From NCBI GenBank assembly GCA_019312665.1, contig JAFDCZ010000007.1, positions 1 to 53,584 on the forward strand: a DNA stretch of 53,584 nt. The letters run 5' to 3'. Both the position numbers and the translations under genes were made by a program. The stretch is from Deltaproteobacteria bacterium. GTDB taxonomy: Bacteria; Myxococcota_A; UBA9160; UBA6930. This document shows, one piece after another, positions 35,369 to 43,935 of the stretch; position 1 is the stretch's first letter, and each line of letters opens with the position of its first letter. A model generated the notes under the pieces. That model did not search any database. It was not told the DNA's origin and worked only from the letters and a program-made list of their open reading frames with translations.

Positions 35369-37015
35369 TCAGACGTAGATTCCGCCCTTGTACTCGCGAT
35401 CCTGTCGGATCTCGACGTTGATGAGCGCCGGCTTTCCAGCAGCGACGCTGCGATCGAGCGCGGCGCGGATTTCGCCGGGCTCGGTCACATGCTCACCGTG
35501 GCCACCAAGAGCCTCGACGACCTTGTCGTAGCGTGTGCGATTGAGCAGCACACCCTGCAGGCGGTCCCATCCATAGAGGGCGCCCTGGGGGCGCATCATC
35601 TGCCCCCAGGCCGCGTCGTTGCCGACGATGCCAATGATGTTCAGCCCGAAGCGCGCCGCCGTGTCGTACTCCATGCCGTTGAAGCCGAAGGAGCCATCCC
35701 CGTAGATGATCACCACAGGACGATCCGGGTTGGCGAGCTTCGCAGCGATCGCAAAGGGCATTCCCACGCCTAGCGTGCCGAGCGGGCCCGGATCCATCCA
35801 GGCGCCGCGGCTCTTGACCGGCAGGATCTTTGCGGCCGTGGCGACGATATCGCCGCCATCGCCGATGACGATCGGATTGTCGAGCGTATCGAGCCAGTCG
35901 CGTACTTCGCGGCACATCCGCTGCGGATCGATCGGTACTTCGTCGCTATCCAGCGCCGCCTGCACCTTCGCCTCGGCCTCGTTCTCGATCACGCGCAGCT
36001 CATCGCGCCAACTGGAGTAGTCGAGTTGCACGCCGCCGTTCTTCATCTCCTCGAGGAGAAGTTCGAACGAGCAGGCCAGGTTGCCGACGAGGGGTACGTC
36101 GGTCTGGCGGTTCTGCCCGATCAACGTGTTGTCCATCTCCAGCTGGATGATCTTCGCATCGGCCGGAATGCTCTGACCGAAGCGCATGCGGAAATCGAGG
36201 AGCGTTCCCGCCAGAACGATGCAATCGATCTTCTGGAGTGCGTCGCGCCGCGAGCGGACCAGGAATTCCGGCGAATCCGGCGGCACGCTGCCGCGACCCA
36301 TCCCGTTGGTGTAGGTGGGGATGTGCGTCTCGGAGATGAAGCGGTTCATCTCGTCGTACGCTTCCGACCACTTGACGCTCGTGCCCGCCATCAGCATCGG
36401 GCGCTCGACCGTCTTCAGGATCTCGATCGCAGCCCGCACCTCGACGCGATCGGGCGAGATGCGCGGCGCCCGGGTGCGGATCTTCGGCACCGGGGCCTTC
36501 TCCCACTCGGTCTGGCCCATGAAGACATCCATGGGAATCTCCAGATAGGCGGGGCCGGGCGTACCGGAAATCGCGTGGCGGATCGCCAGCTCGATGTACT
36601 CGGGGATGCGGTGGGTCTGGTAGATGGCATCGCAGTACTTCGTGATGGGACGGACGACGCCGAGGTGGTCCATCTCCTGGAGCGAACCGCGGCGCAGGTT
36701 CTCGAAGGGTCCCTGGCCGCCGAAGATGAGGATGGGCGAATTGGCACGCCAGGCGTTGGCGATGCCGGTGACGCCGTCGGTCACGCCGGGGCCAGCAGTG
36801 ATGGCGGCAACGCCGATCTTGCCCGGGTTGCAGCGGGCCCAGGAATCGGCCGCGTGGACTGCGGCCTGCTCGTGGCGGACATCGACGACCTTGATGCCTT
36901 CATCTACGCAGCCATCGTAGATCGGCATGATATGGCCGCCAGAGAGCGTGAAGATGACTTCGACGCCCGCCTCCTTGAGTGCGCGGGCTGCGAGCTGGCC
37001 ACCGTGGACGGGCAT
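35369..37015 (-). CDS. ThDP-dependent enzyme, acetolactate synthase / 2-hydroxyacyl-CoA lyase family
   Basis: The 548-aa protein has the three ThDP-enzyme domains. The catalytic Glu is in VRHEQAAVHAADSWAR near residue 50, and the ThDP/Mg motif GDGSFGFNGMEYD begins about residue 445, followed by the conserved Asn of IVGNDAAWG. The overall pattern fits acetolactate-synthase-like, oxalyl-CoA decarboxylase and hydroxyacyl-CoA lyase groups; no regulatory small subunit is nearby, so a biosynthetic AHAS is unlikely. The ATG at 37015 has GGAGG 7 nt upstream. It leads the DinG/SDR group. Confidence 0.88.
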   Translation of the reverse strand: MPVHGGQLAARALKEAGVEVIFTLSGGHIMPIYDGCVDEGIKVVDVRHEQAAVHAADSWARCNPGKIGVAAITAGPGVTDGVTGIANAWRANSPILIFGGQGPFENLRRGSLQEMDHLGVVRPITKYCDAIYQTHRIPEYIELAIRHAISGTPGPAYLEIPMDVFMGQTEWEKAPVPKIRTRAPRISPDRVEVRAAIEILKTVERPMLMAGTSVKWSEAYDEMNRFISETHIPTYTNGMGRGSVPPDSPEFLVRSRRDALQKIDCIVLAGTLLDFRMRFGQSIPADAKIIQLEMDNTLIGQNRQTDVPLVGNLACSFELLLEEMKNGGVQLDYSSWRDELRVIENEAEAKVQAALDSDEVPIDPQRMCREVRDWLDTLDNPIVIGDGGDIVATAAKILPVKSRGAWMDPGPLGTLGVGMPFAIAAKLANPDRPVVIIYGDGSFGFNGMEYDTAARFGLNIIGIVGNDAAWGQMMRPQGALYGWDRLQGVLLNRTRYDKVVEALGGHGEHVTEPGEIRAALDRSVAAGKPALINVEIRQDREYKGGIYV

Positions 37016-37077
37016 GGGGGGTCCTCCTGCCGGGATTGCGATCTGACTTGAACCGGACACACGGTATCAGAAACGCG

Positions 37078-37107
37078 GACGGGCGGGGGACAGGGCCCCC
37101 GCCCGTC
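37078..37107 (-). terminator. GC-rich hairpin downstream of pal
   Basis: GACGGGCGGGGG (37078-37089) and CCCCCGCCCGTC (37096-37107) pair over 12 bp with a 6-nt loop, about 50 nt past the pal stop on the minus strand. No long T-run follows, so it may be a factor-independent terminator of weak form or a processing hairpin. Confidence 0.6.
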
Positions 37108-37157
37108 ATCAATCACGTCACAGGACCGAAAACGGGCCTGTTGCGAAGTGTCCGCTG

Positions 37158-37706
37158 CTACTGGATGACGCGGAACTCGGCGCGGCGGTTCCAGCGGTAG
37201 GTCGACTCATCGTGTCCCTGGACCGCCGGCTTGCTCTCACCGAAGCTCACCGTATCCACGCGGGTCGAGTCCACGCCGGAATCGACCAGGTAGCGCTGCA
37301 CCGCGTTCGCCCGGCGCTCACCCAGCGCAAGGTTGTACTCCTCGCTGCCGCGCTCGTCGCAGAAGCCCTCGACCACGATGGTCCGCCACTCGGAGTGGCG
37401 AGCCGCCGCATCCGCGTTGGCACGCAGGGTCGGACGCTGATCGCCACGGATCGAGGACTGGTCGTAATCGAAGTAGATCGTCTCGAGGTCGGCAACCCGG
37501 ACGCCCTCCCCTCCGCCGTCCATGCCTCGGCCACCCATGTCGCCGCCGCCTATGCCGGAGCTTCCGTCGTCGAAGCCGCTGTCCGAGCCGGCGCCGTCCA
37601 TGGCTTCATCATCGCCACCGAACAATGCGCAGCCGGTGCTCAGTGCACCCGCCAGAAGAACGGTCAACAAGATCGTCGTCACCTGTCCAAAGAATCGTCG
37701 CTGCAT
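37158..37706 (-). CDS. pal: Peptidoglycan-associated lipoprotein (Pal)
   Basis: Pal anchors the outer membrane to peptidoglycan as part of Tol-Pal. The 182-aa product has a signal peptide and lipobox ALSTGC with the lipidated C26, a Gly/Asp-rich linker (residues 30-70) and an OmpA-like C-terminal domain (TIYFDYDQSSIRGD, VVEGFCDERGSEEYNLALGE with the diaminopimelate-binding Asp/Arg). The ATG at 37706 starts the signal peptide; the longer open frame adds nothing. No tol genes lie next to it. The 250 nt upstream (37707-37956) show no gene or convincing site. Confidence 0.92.
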   Translation of the reverse strand: MQRRFFGQVTTILLTVLLAGALSTGCALFGGDDEAMDGAGSDSGFDDGSSGIGGGDMGGRGMDGGGEGVRVADLETIYFDYDQSSIRGDQRPTLRANADAAARHSEWRTIVVEGFCDERGSEEYNLALGERRANAVQRYLVDSGVDSTRVDTVSFGESKPAVQGHDESTYRWNRRAEFRVIQ

Positions 37707-37956
37707 AGAGACTCCACCCCCAAAGGATTCGCCAAGGAATCGAAAAGACTCCGGGCCGCCCACCCTACATACAAACAAACGGCGCCGGACAAACCTTCGA
37801 CGCGAAGTGTCGGAACTCGGGCGGTGCCACGCAAGGGAGCGACCCGGAATTCCGGCTCGTCTTTCGGTAGGTTAGACGGAAACGTAGTGGTTTCGACTCA
37901 CCCTGGAACGATGTCTCGGAACAGGCTGTGGGCCGCGTCACGTTTCGGACAGAGCG

Positions 37957-38742
37957 TCAGCGCCCGTGAAACTTCGGCTTGCGCTTTTCCATGAAGGCCC
38001 GAACTCCTTCCTGGTAGTCCTCACTCTCGAAGCAGCGCGTGATGGACCTGGCGATGGCCTCACGATCCCGGTTGTTCTCATCGCGCCCGAGCTCTCGAAC
38101 GATTCGCTTCACACTGCGCAGGGTGAGTGGGGCGTTCTCGGCGATGGCCAGGGCGCGTTCGCGCACCCGCTCCTCGAGCTGCGCCTTCGGGAAGACCTCG
38201 GTCAGGATGCCGAGCCGTAACGCTTCGTCGGACGAGAAGCGACGCGCGGTGAAGAAGATCTCCTTCGCCGTCGCCGGCCCCACCAGATCGACCAACGCCT
38301 GGAGACCGGACTCGTGGTAGCCGAGGCCCAACCGGCCGGCCGGGATGGCGAACACGCCATCGTCGGCGCTGTAGCGCAGGTCGGCAGCGAGAGCCGTCGC
38401 CATGCCCCCGCCCACGCAGAACCCATGGATCATCGCCAGCACCGGCTTGCCAATCTGCATCAACGCGCCGAAAGCACGACCCGTCTCACCCTCGTAGGAG
38501 ATCGCGTTCGCTGCGCCGGTGCGCTTCTCTGCGAATTCCGAAATATCCGCCCCGGACACGAACGCCACATCCCCGGCACCCCGCAGGATGATCACGCGCA
38601 CGTCCTCGTCGCCATCCAACTCCGCTGCCGCGTCCGGGATCGCCGCCCACATCTCCGACGAGATCGCATTCCGCCGTTCTGCATGGTCGAAGATCAACCA
38701 CCCCAGAGGCCCGTCCTTCTCGACCCGGATTCTTCCACCCAT
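37957..38742 (-). CDS. Enoyl-CoA hydratase/isomerase family protein
   Basis: A crotonase-fold enzyme of 261 aa. The oxyanion-hole segments are FVSGADISEF and HGFCVGGGMATALAADLRYS. The pair of catalytic acids is not fully clear; GLGYHESGLQAL replaces the usual GLxPxxGGT block, so a hydratase, isomerase or other crotonase reaction is possible. The C-terminus (EDYQEGVRAFMEKRKPKFHGR) is typical of enoyl-CoA hydratases. It diverges from the gamma-glutamyltransferase with a 78-nt gap. Confidence 0.88.
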   Translation of the reverse strand: MGGRIRVEKDGPLGWLIFDHAERRNAISSEMWAAIPDAAAELDGDEDVRVIILRGAGDVAFVSGADISEFAEKRTGAANAISYEGETGRAFGALMQIGKPVLAMIHGFCVGGGMATALAADLRYSADDGVFAIPAGRLGLGYHESGLQALVDLVGPATAKEIFFTARRFSSDEALRLGILTEVFPKAQLEERVRERALAIAENAPLTLRSVKRIVRELGRDENNRDREAIARSITRCFESEDYQEGVRAFMEKRKPKFHGR

Positions 38743-38820
38743 CTCCCCACGTTAACGCAACACAGTGGACACTCCTCGACGCAAACCAAACACGACATCC
38801 CGTTGCGGTATCGTGGAGAG

Positions 38821-40482
38821 ATGGAACTTCCTGCACTTTCGACTCGGCGGGGACGGGCTGGCGATCTGCAACGCTCCGAGCGGTCTTGTGTGCTGTCGCG
38901 GAGCGGGATGGTTTGCACCAGCGTGCCGGCCGCTACGACGGCAGGGGCGACAACACTCCGACGCGGGGGAAATGCGATCGATGCGGCCATCGCGGCAGCT
39001 GCCGCGCTCTGCGTCGTGGAGCCTCAATCGACGGGAATCGGCGGGGATGCGTTCGCGCTGCTCTGGTCGGCTGAAGAACGGCGCCTGCTTGGGCTGAATG
39101 GCAGTGGGCGGGCACCCCGTGCGGCCACCCTCGAGTTGTATCGAAGCCTGGGGCACCACGAGGTGCCTGGCCTCGGCATCCTGGCGGCCACGGTCCCCGG
39201 CGCGGTGCATGCCTGGGAAACCCTGCACACCCGTCTCGGGCGGCTTCCGTTTGCCGACGTTCTCGAGCCCGCCATCCGGCTCGCTCGTGACGGGTTTCCT
39301 GTCAGCGAACTCGTCGGCCACTACTGGTTTGCGCTGACACGCATGGGCGTCTTCCAAAACGATGCAGCCCGTGCGTGTTGGGCGCCAGGGGGCGAGGCCC
39401 CTCGACCCGGTAGCTGGTTCCGTGTTCCGGCGTTGGCCGCGAGCCTCGAACGTGTCGCGGCCCATGGCGCCAAGGGTTTCTATTCCGGCCCGATCGCGGA
39501 CGCCATCGTCGCCACCTCCGACGAGATGGGTGGCTGCTTCGCGCATACCGACCTCGAAGAGCATACGAGCACCTGGGTCGATCCCATCGAGACGACCTAC
39601 CGTGGCGTGAGGGTCGCCGAGCTCCCGCCGAACGGACAAGGCCTTGCCGCGTTGATCGGCCTGAACATCCTGGAGGAACTTCCGCCGCCGCCCGACCTCG
39701 AAGCCGATCCGCGGGATTCAGCCGTCGAATGGCACCAGCGCATCGAGGCCATCAAGTTGGCCTTCGCGGATCGCGACGCTTATGTGGCGGATCCAGAGCA
39801 TGCCCATGTACCTGTCGAGGCACTTCTCGATCGCGACTACGCGCGACGGCGTGCAGCGCTCGTCGGCGAACACGCCCTGGAAGCCCCCGCACCTGGCCTC
39901 TCGGGGGATACCGTCTACCTGTGCACGGCGGACGCCGACGGAAACCTCGTCTCCTTCATCCAGAGTCTGTTCACAGGTTTCGGCAGTGGGGTCGGCTGCG
40001 GCGAGACCGGGGTCGTGCTTCAAAGCCGCGGCGCGGGCTTCCGCCTCGACCCGACCCATCCGAATGTGCTCGCCCCTGGCAAGCGCCCCTTCCACACGAT
40101 CATCCCGGGCATGCTGCTCCGGGGCGAAGAGCCCTGGATGGCCTTCGGGGTGATGGGTGGGCACGTGCAGCCCCAGGGCCATCTCTGCTTCGTCTCGAAT
40201 GTCGTCGACCATGGGCTCAACCCTCAAGAGGCCCTCGATCGGCCTCGCTTCCGCTTCGAACACGGCCGAAGCGTGAAGATCGAGCAACCGGATCGGCCCG
40301 TCCGGGATGGGAATACGTTAGGCGAGGCACTCGCTGCGCGGGGCCACGACGTGCAGGACCCGGGCGGCTGGATGGCGGATACCTTCGGCGGCGGCCAGGC
40401 CATCCAGCGTCTTCCGGATGGGCTGTGGGCCGGTGGAAGCGACCGTCGAAAGGACGGATGCGCCAGCGGGCCCGACGCCTAG
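38821..40482 (+). CDS. Gamma-glutamyltransferase family protein
   Basis: Ntn-hydrolases of this family transfer or hydrolyse gamma-glutamyl groups and self-cleave at a Thr. Starting at the ATG at 38821 the product has 553 aa, matching the family. NAIDAAIAAAAALCVVEPQS and STGIGGDAFALLW are N-terminal landmarks, and the predicted nucleophile is Thr364 in LSGDTVYLCTADADGNLVS. The C-terminal small-subunit segment contains MGGHVQPQGHLCFVSNVV. No signal peptide is seen, unlike classical periplasmic GGT. A long upstream open frame crosses the divergent gene and is rejected. Confidence 0.9.
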   Translation: MELPALSTRRGRAGDLQRSERSCVLSRSGMVCTSVPAATTAGATTLRRGGNAIDAAIAAAAALCVVEPQSTGIGGDAFALLWSAEERRLLGLNGSGRAPRAATLELYRSLGHHEVPGLGILAATVPGAVHAWETLHTRLGRLPFADVLEPAIRLARDGFPVSELVGHYWFALTRMGVFQNDAARACWAPGGEAPRPGSWFRVPALAASLERVAAHGAKGFYSGPIADAIVATSDEMGGCFAHTDLEEHTSTWVDPIETTYRGVRVAELPPNGQGLAALIGLNILEELPPPPDLEADPRDSAVEWHQRIEAIKLAFADRDAYVADPEHAHVPVEALLDRDYARRRAALVGEHALEAPAPGLSGDTVYLCTADADGNLVSFIQSLFTGFGSGVGCGETGVVLQSRGAGFRLDPTHPNVLAPGKRPFHTIIPGMLLRGEEPWMAFGVMGGHVQPQGHLCFVSNVVDHGLNPQEALDRPRFRFEHGRSVKIEQPDRPVRDGNTLGEALAARGHDVQDPGGWMADTFGGGQAIQRLPDGLWAGGSDRRKDGCASGPDA

Positions 40483-40492
40483 CCACCCGCTC

Positions 40493-40633
40493 TCAAGAGG
40501 CCTGGCGACCGGCTCGTCGGGGAGCGAGAGCCAACGTGACGAGTGCTCCGAGAGCAAGCATCCCCTGCTCGGGCGGGTAGCGCATGGCGATCTCCTCGAA
40601 CGCGATCTTGGCACATCCCATGTCGCTCGACAT
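40493..40633 (-). pseudogene. Short ORF with a PEP-CTERM-like C-terminal tail, probable remnant
   Basis: In the 199-bp gap before thiI the minus strand reads a 46-aa frame ending PEQGMLALGALVTLALAPRR plus AGRQAS. This has the order of a PEP-CTERM sorting signal: PEP-like tripeptide, hydrophobic helix, basic cluster. The N-terminal part has no homology and no signal peptide. It is most simply the tail of an exosortase-processed protein whose body is lost; chance is possible. No exosortase gene is in the window. Confidence 0.35.
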
Positions 40634-40681
40634 TCCGACGCCGATTCGTTCGGGAAGAACCTGGCGGCTACCCTCCGACGG

Positions 40682-42166
40682 ATGCCCGAACCCTCTCTCA
40701 TCTTGCTGCGCCTATCCGGCGAACTCTCGACGAAGGCCAAGGCCACGCGCCGCCAATTCGTCACGCGCCTGCTGCGCAATCTGCGCGACGCCCTCGATGA
40801 GACGGGCCATGGCTACCGCGTCGAGCGTCGCTACGAAAGAATCCTCGTCGAACTCGAAGACGCCACCGATCTGCCGCGTCTGGGGCGGCTCTTCGGCCTG
40901 CAATCCCTGGCTCCTGCGGAACGCCAAGAGGTGCGCACCCTCGACGAGGTAGTCGATCACGGTGAGCGCATCTTCGGTGCTGCGGTGGAAGGACGGCGCT
41001 TTGCCGTGCGTGCACGCACTGTCGGCACGGACGCGGTGCCAGGCGTACGAGGCCACGATGTCGAGATCGCGCTAGGCGCACGCCTCTTGCCGCGCGCCGC
41101 AAGAGTCGACCTGAGCACTCCGGAGGTGACCGCTCGGATCGAACTCTACGGAAACGCCGCCTATTTCTTCCGGGAGAACCTGCCCTGCCCCGGCGGTCTC
41201 CCCCTCGGCACGGGAGATCGCGCGATCTCGTTGGTCTCCGGTGGATTCGATTCCGCCGTCGCTTCCTGGCAGATGCTTCGCCGTGGCGTGAACCTCGACT
41301 ACGTCTTCTGCAACCTCGGCGGCTTCAGCCACCAGCTCGGCACCTTGCGGGTGATGCAGGTGCTGGCCCAGGGCTGGTCCTTCGGCACCCGACCCAGGCT
41401 TCACGCCATCGATTTCAGCGCCGTCACACGAGAGCTGCAGCGCGTGGCCGAGCCGCGCTACTGGCAGGTGATCCTGAAACGATTGATGCTGCGCGCCGCG
41501 GATGCGGTCGCCGAGCAGGCCGGTGCCCACGCCATCATCACCGGGGAAGCCGTCGGACAAGTCTCGTCCCAGACCCTCGTCAACCTGCGTACCATCAGCG
41601 AGGCCACGGACTATCCGATCCTGCGTCCGCTGGTCGGCAGCAACAAGGACGAGATCATCCGGCGGGCAGAGGAGATCGGAACGGCGGAACTTTCGGCGGT
41701 GGTCGGCGAGTACTGCGCGCTCGTCCCAAGACGGCCAGCCACGGCGGCGAAGCTCGACGTCATCCTGGAACAAGAGAAAGGGATGGACATCGCCGTGCTC
41801 GAACGTGCGATCGAGGATCGCGAAATCCTCGCGTTGCGCAGCCTCGACCCAGAAGCCTGCGGAATGCCGGAAATCGAGACCGACCGCGTTCCAGAGGGCG
41901 CCCGCGTGGTGGACTTGCGCACCCGTCACGAGTACGAGAGCTGGCACTTTCCCGGGGCCCTTCGGCTCGGCTTCTCCAGCGCCGTCGAAGCCTACCCCTC
42001 CTTTGCGAAGGACCAGCCCTACGTCCTGTACTGCGAGTACGGTTTGAAGAGCGCGCACCTCGCCGAGATGATGCGCTCCGCCGGCCACCGCGCCCTGCAC
42101 TTCCGCGGCGGCACCCGCGCGCTGCGGCGATGGGCCGAAGAGAAGGGAATCAAGGAAGAGTCGTGA
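40682..42166 (+). CDS. thiI: tRNA 4-thiouridine / thiazole sulfurtransferase ThiI with rhodanese domain
   Basis: ThiI adenylates U8 of tRNA and delivers sulfur for s4U and thiamine thiazole. The 494-aa protein has an N-terminal ferredoxin-like/THUMP region (LLRLSGELSTKAKATRRQF), the PP-loop SGGFDS at residues 186-191, a Cys near 345 in GEYCALVPRRP, and a rhodanese domain with the persulfide Cys near 450 in VLYCEYGLKSAHLAEMM. Both Cys residues match the two used by E. coli ThiI. The ATG at 40682 is preferred from the family N-terminus. The following thioesterase overlaps by 4 nt. Confidence 0.92.
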   Translation: MPEPSLILLRLSGELSTKAKATRRQFVTRLLRNLRDALDETGHGYRVERRYERILVELEDATDLPRLGRLFGLQSLAPAERQEVRTLDEVVDHGERIFGAAVEGRRFAVRARTVGTDAVPGVRGHDVEIALGARLLPRAARVDLSTPEVTARIELYGNAAYFFRENLPCPGGLPLGTGDRAISLVSGGFDSAVASWQMLRRGVNLDYVFCNLGGFSHQLGTLRVMQVLAQGWSFGTRPRLHAIDFSAVTRELQRVAEPRYWQVILKRLMLRAADAVAEQAGAHAIITGEAVGQVSSQTLVNLRTISEATDYPILRPLVGSNKDEIIRRAEEIGTAELSAVVGEYCALVPRRPATAAKLDVILEQEKGMDIAVLERAIEDREILALRSLDPEACGMPEIETDRVPEGARVVDLRTRHEYESWHFPGALRLGFSSAVEAYPSFAKDQPYVLYCEYGLKSAHLAEMMRSAGHRALHFRGGTRALRRWAEEKGIKEES

Positions 42167-42558
42167 ACGATTTCACTCGACGTCTGGGAATGAAGACCGT
42201 GCACGCCGCGGACGGCGAGTGCCACATCGAGATGATCGTCGACGAGTTCCATATGAGTACAGCGGAACGTGTTCACGGCGGCGTCTTCTTCACGATGCTC
42301 GATACGGCGATGGGGCGTGCCGTGATCTCCAATCTTCCCGAAGGACGGGGCTGCGCGACGATCGAAGCGAAGATCAACTACTTCCGTCCCGTACAAAACG
42401 GAAGCCTTCGCGCCGAGGCCCACTGCGTCTACGTCTCCCGCCGAACGGCTTACGCGGAAGCAAGCCTGATCGACGGAGAAGATCGCATCGTCGCAAGATC
42501 CACCGGAACCTTCATGCTCACCGACACCCTGAAGCAATCCGAACGAGAACGGGTCTAG
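42163..42558 (+). CDS. PaaI-type hotdog thioesterase
   Basis: The 131-aa hotdog protein has HGGVFFTMLDTAMGRAV, the PaaI/YbgC-like active-site helix with a conserved Asp, followed by TIEAKINYFRPVQNGSLRAEA. Such enzymes hydrolyse acyl-CoA thioesters, often aryl-CoA. The GTG at 42163 overlaps the thiI stop (GTGA) and has AAGGAAG upstream, so it is translationally coupled. The substrate is unknown. It is the last gene before the structured non-coding element. Confidence 0.88.
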   Translation: MNDFTRRLGMKTVHAADGECHIEMIVDEFHMSTAERVHGGVFFTMLDTAMGRAVISNLPEGRGCATIEAKINYFRPVQNGSLRAEAHCVYVSRRTAYAEASLIDGEDRIVARSTGTFMLTDTLKQSERERV

Positions 42559-42614
42559 CTGCCGCCCTCAGGCCGTTGTTCGGAGCTTTTGGGTTCGCTT
42601 CGCTTCTCGTGATG

Positions 42615-42766
42615 GATCGCGGGCCGGGGGGCGGCCAGCGCTCCATGGCTCACCAGACCGTCGAACGCGCGTGCACCGAGTTTGCCGAGCGCGCAGGGGG
42701 AGGGCGCGTACTCTCCGGCCTGGCTCCGCTTTTACTTCCGCGCTGACCGCCCCCCGGCCCGCGATC
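42615..42766. repeat. Arm B hairpin of the structured element
   Basis: Arms 42615-42641 and 42740-42766 pair over 27 positions with one mismatch, including a perfect 20-bp section GATCGCGGGCCGGGGGGCGG at the outer end. The 98-nt interior holds shorter GC-rich repeats (ACGCGCG, GAGCGCGC). Confidence 0.85.
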
Positions 42767-42791
42767 GGCCGTGCTGGCAACCGGAACCGCT

Positions 42792-42965
42792 TCGCCGGGG
42801 CTGGGCACAGGCCGGGCGGAAATAAAGCGCAGGCATAGGTCCAGCCCAGCGTGCGCGTAGGTTGCCCGCGGCGAAGCCGCAAAGGGCAACACCTGTTCAG
42901 GCCTCTACGCGGCCACCCGACCCTCGGCCGAGCCATTCCGCCCGGCCTGTGCCCAGCCCCGGCGA
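42792..42965. repeat. Arm C hairpin of the structured element
   Basis: Arms 42792-42821 and 42936-42965 are perfect 30-bp inverted repeats (core CCGGGGCTGGGCACAGGCC). Inside, CGCGTAG (42854-42860) pairs with CTACGCG (42905-42911) and encloses a hairpin 42861-42890: GTTGCCC, GCGGC, loop GAA, GCCGC, AAA, GGGCAAC. Confidence 0.85.
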
Positions 42966-43034
42966 CTCCCGTTCACACCAGAGAAGCGAAGCGAACCCAA
43001 AAAAGTCCGATGGAAAGAGGGCGGAGACCCCCCG

Positions 43035-43406
43035 CTATGTCTGGGTGCTCGCTTCTGCGCTGACTTCGCGGCCTGCTATGCGCAAGCGGACGCGGCAGGC
43101 GATTTCCAGGGAGGGGACCTGTTCGCCGCGGTGCCAGAGGCGGCGGGTCTGGAACTCCGCGTCGAGTTCGGCGCCTTCGAGGGCCCCGCTGGTGCTGGTG
43201 GCCTTCTCGATTTCGCGGCGCAGCTCCTGGCCGATGAAGAGTGAAGGCAGGGGATCGCCGTCGCACCACGCCTCGCCGGTTCGAAGGTCGAGGCGCAGGG
43301 AGCCTTCGCCGATCGCGAGCAGCGCTTCGTAGTCGTCGCGCAGCTTCCAGCCGAGGAAGATCCGACACAGGTCTTGCGCCAGGGTCTGGCTCGCTTCGGG
43401 GGTCAC
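43035..43406 (-). CDS. Hypothetical protein
   Basis: I do not recognise this 123-aa protein. It starts MTPEASQTLAQDLCRIF and contains a GEGSLRLDLRTGEAWCDGD segment that looks like a beta-sheet, then IGQELRREIEKATST (helix). No signal peptide or membrane segment is evident. It lies 20 nt after the sigma/DUF3106-like gene on the same strand and next to the structured element. Coding is supported by codon use similar to neighbours and by a normal start. Confidence 0.6.
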   Translation of the reverse strand: MTPEASQTLAQDLCRIFLGWKLRDDYEALLAIGEGSLRLDLRTGEAWCDGDPLPSLFIGQELRREIEKATSTSGALEGAELDAEFQTRRLWHRGEQVPSLEIACRVRLRIAGREVSAEASTQT

Positions 43407-43426
43407 GAAAGGAGCGTAGCCGGCTT

Positions 43427-43870
43427 TCAGTCGAGGGCCGACGACGCGACGCGCAACCCTTCGAGAATACTCGCGCGCTGCGGGGTGGAATGGGAAGAGA
43501 ATTGTTCATCAACCAACGCCTCCTGCTCCTCGGCAGAGAGCTTGCGGAAATGAAGGAGGCTGCGGCGCAACTTGTCCTTCTCTGAGGGCTCGAGCCCTTG
43601 CCACTGCTTCAGCTGACGCTGGAACTGCCGGCGCCGGGGCGGCGACATCTCCGCCATGCGTTCGTGCACTGCACGACGGCGCCGATCCTCCCCCTTGGCT
43701 TCGCTCTGGCGGATCCGGCGCTCCATGCGGTGGGTGAATTTGTTTCGCTCTTCCTCGCTCATCCTCTTCCAACGATCGAACAGGGCATCGAAGGCGGTTT
43801 CACCACCATCCGCGAAAGCCAGCATCAGCTGGACATCCTCGTCCATCGCCTCCGGCAAGCTCGTCTCCAC
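43427..43870 (-). CDS. Chimeric protein: ECF sigma region-2-like N-terminus joined to a DUF3106-like helical domain
   Basis: Residues about 8-35 read MDEDVQLMLAFADGGETAFD, then ALFDRWKR, the start of ECF sigma-factor region 2. It then changes without any stop to MSEEERNKFTHRMERRIRQ and a DUF3106-like helical, charged repeat (SPPRRRQFQRQLKQWQGLEP; LHFRKLSAEEQEALVDEQF). Sigma regions 2.2-4 and the DUF3106 N-terminus are both absent. Genes for these two families are often neighbours in such genomes, so an in-frame deletion joining them is the simplest explanation (inference). Start is uncertain between GTG 43870 and ATG 43846. The protein probably lacks sigma activity. Confidence 0.55.
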   Translation of the reverse strand: METSLPEAMDEDVQLMLAFADGGETAFDALFDRWKRMSEEERNKFTHRMERRIRQSEAKGEDRRRRAVHERMAEMSPPRRRQFQRQLKQWQGLEPSEKDKLRRSLLHFRKLSAEEQEALVDEQFSSHSTPQRASILEGLRVASSALD

Positions 43871-43935
43871 TCCTGGTCTACAACCCCCCGCGGCTTGATT
43901 GGTTGCGCTGTGAAGTGGCCAGCTTGGCTCCGGGC

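Larger units (their letters stand above)
42562..43024. repeat. Nested inverted-repeat element forming a potential three-way junction
   Basis: This is a 463-bp gene-free interval. The outer stem joins 42587-42608 to 42981-43002 (22 nt, perfect: TTTTGGGTTCGCTTCGCTTC and two more bases) and is extended by CCGCCCTC (42562-42569) against GAGGGCGG (43017-43024). Inside lie two large hairpins, 42615-42766 and 42792-42965. The parts therefore fold as one basal stem with two arms in either strand. No protein homology is visible, and the open frames across it look like GC-biased shadows. It could be a mobile palindromic element, a structured RNA or a recombination site. Confidence 0.85.

Noticed and set aside
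42568-42936. 122-aa open frame in the structured element
   Set aside because: It is low-complexity, Arg/Pro/Ala-rich, and its REAKRTQ segment is just the translation of the inverted-repeat arm, which also appears in the other frames.
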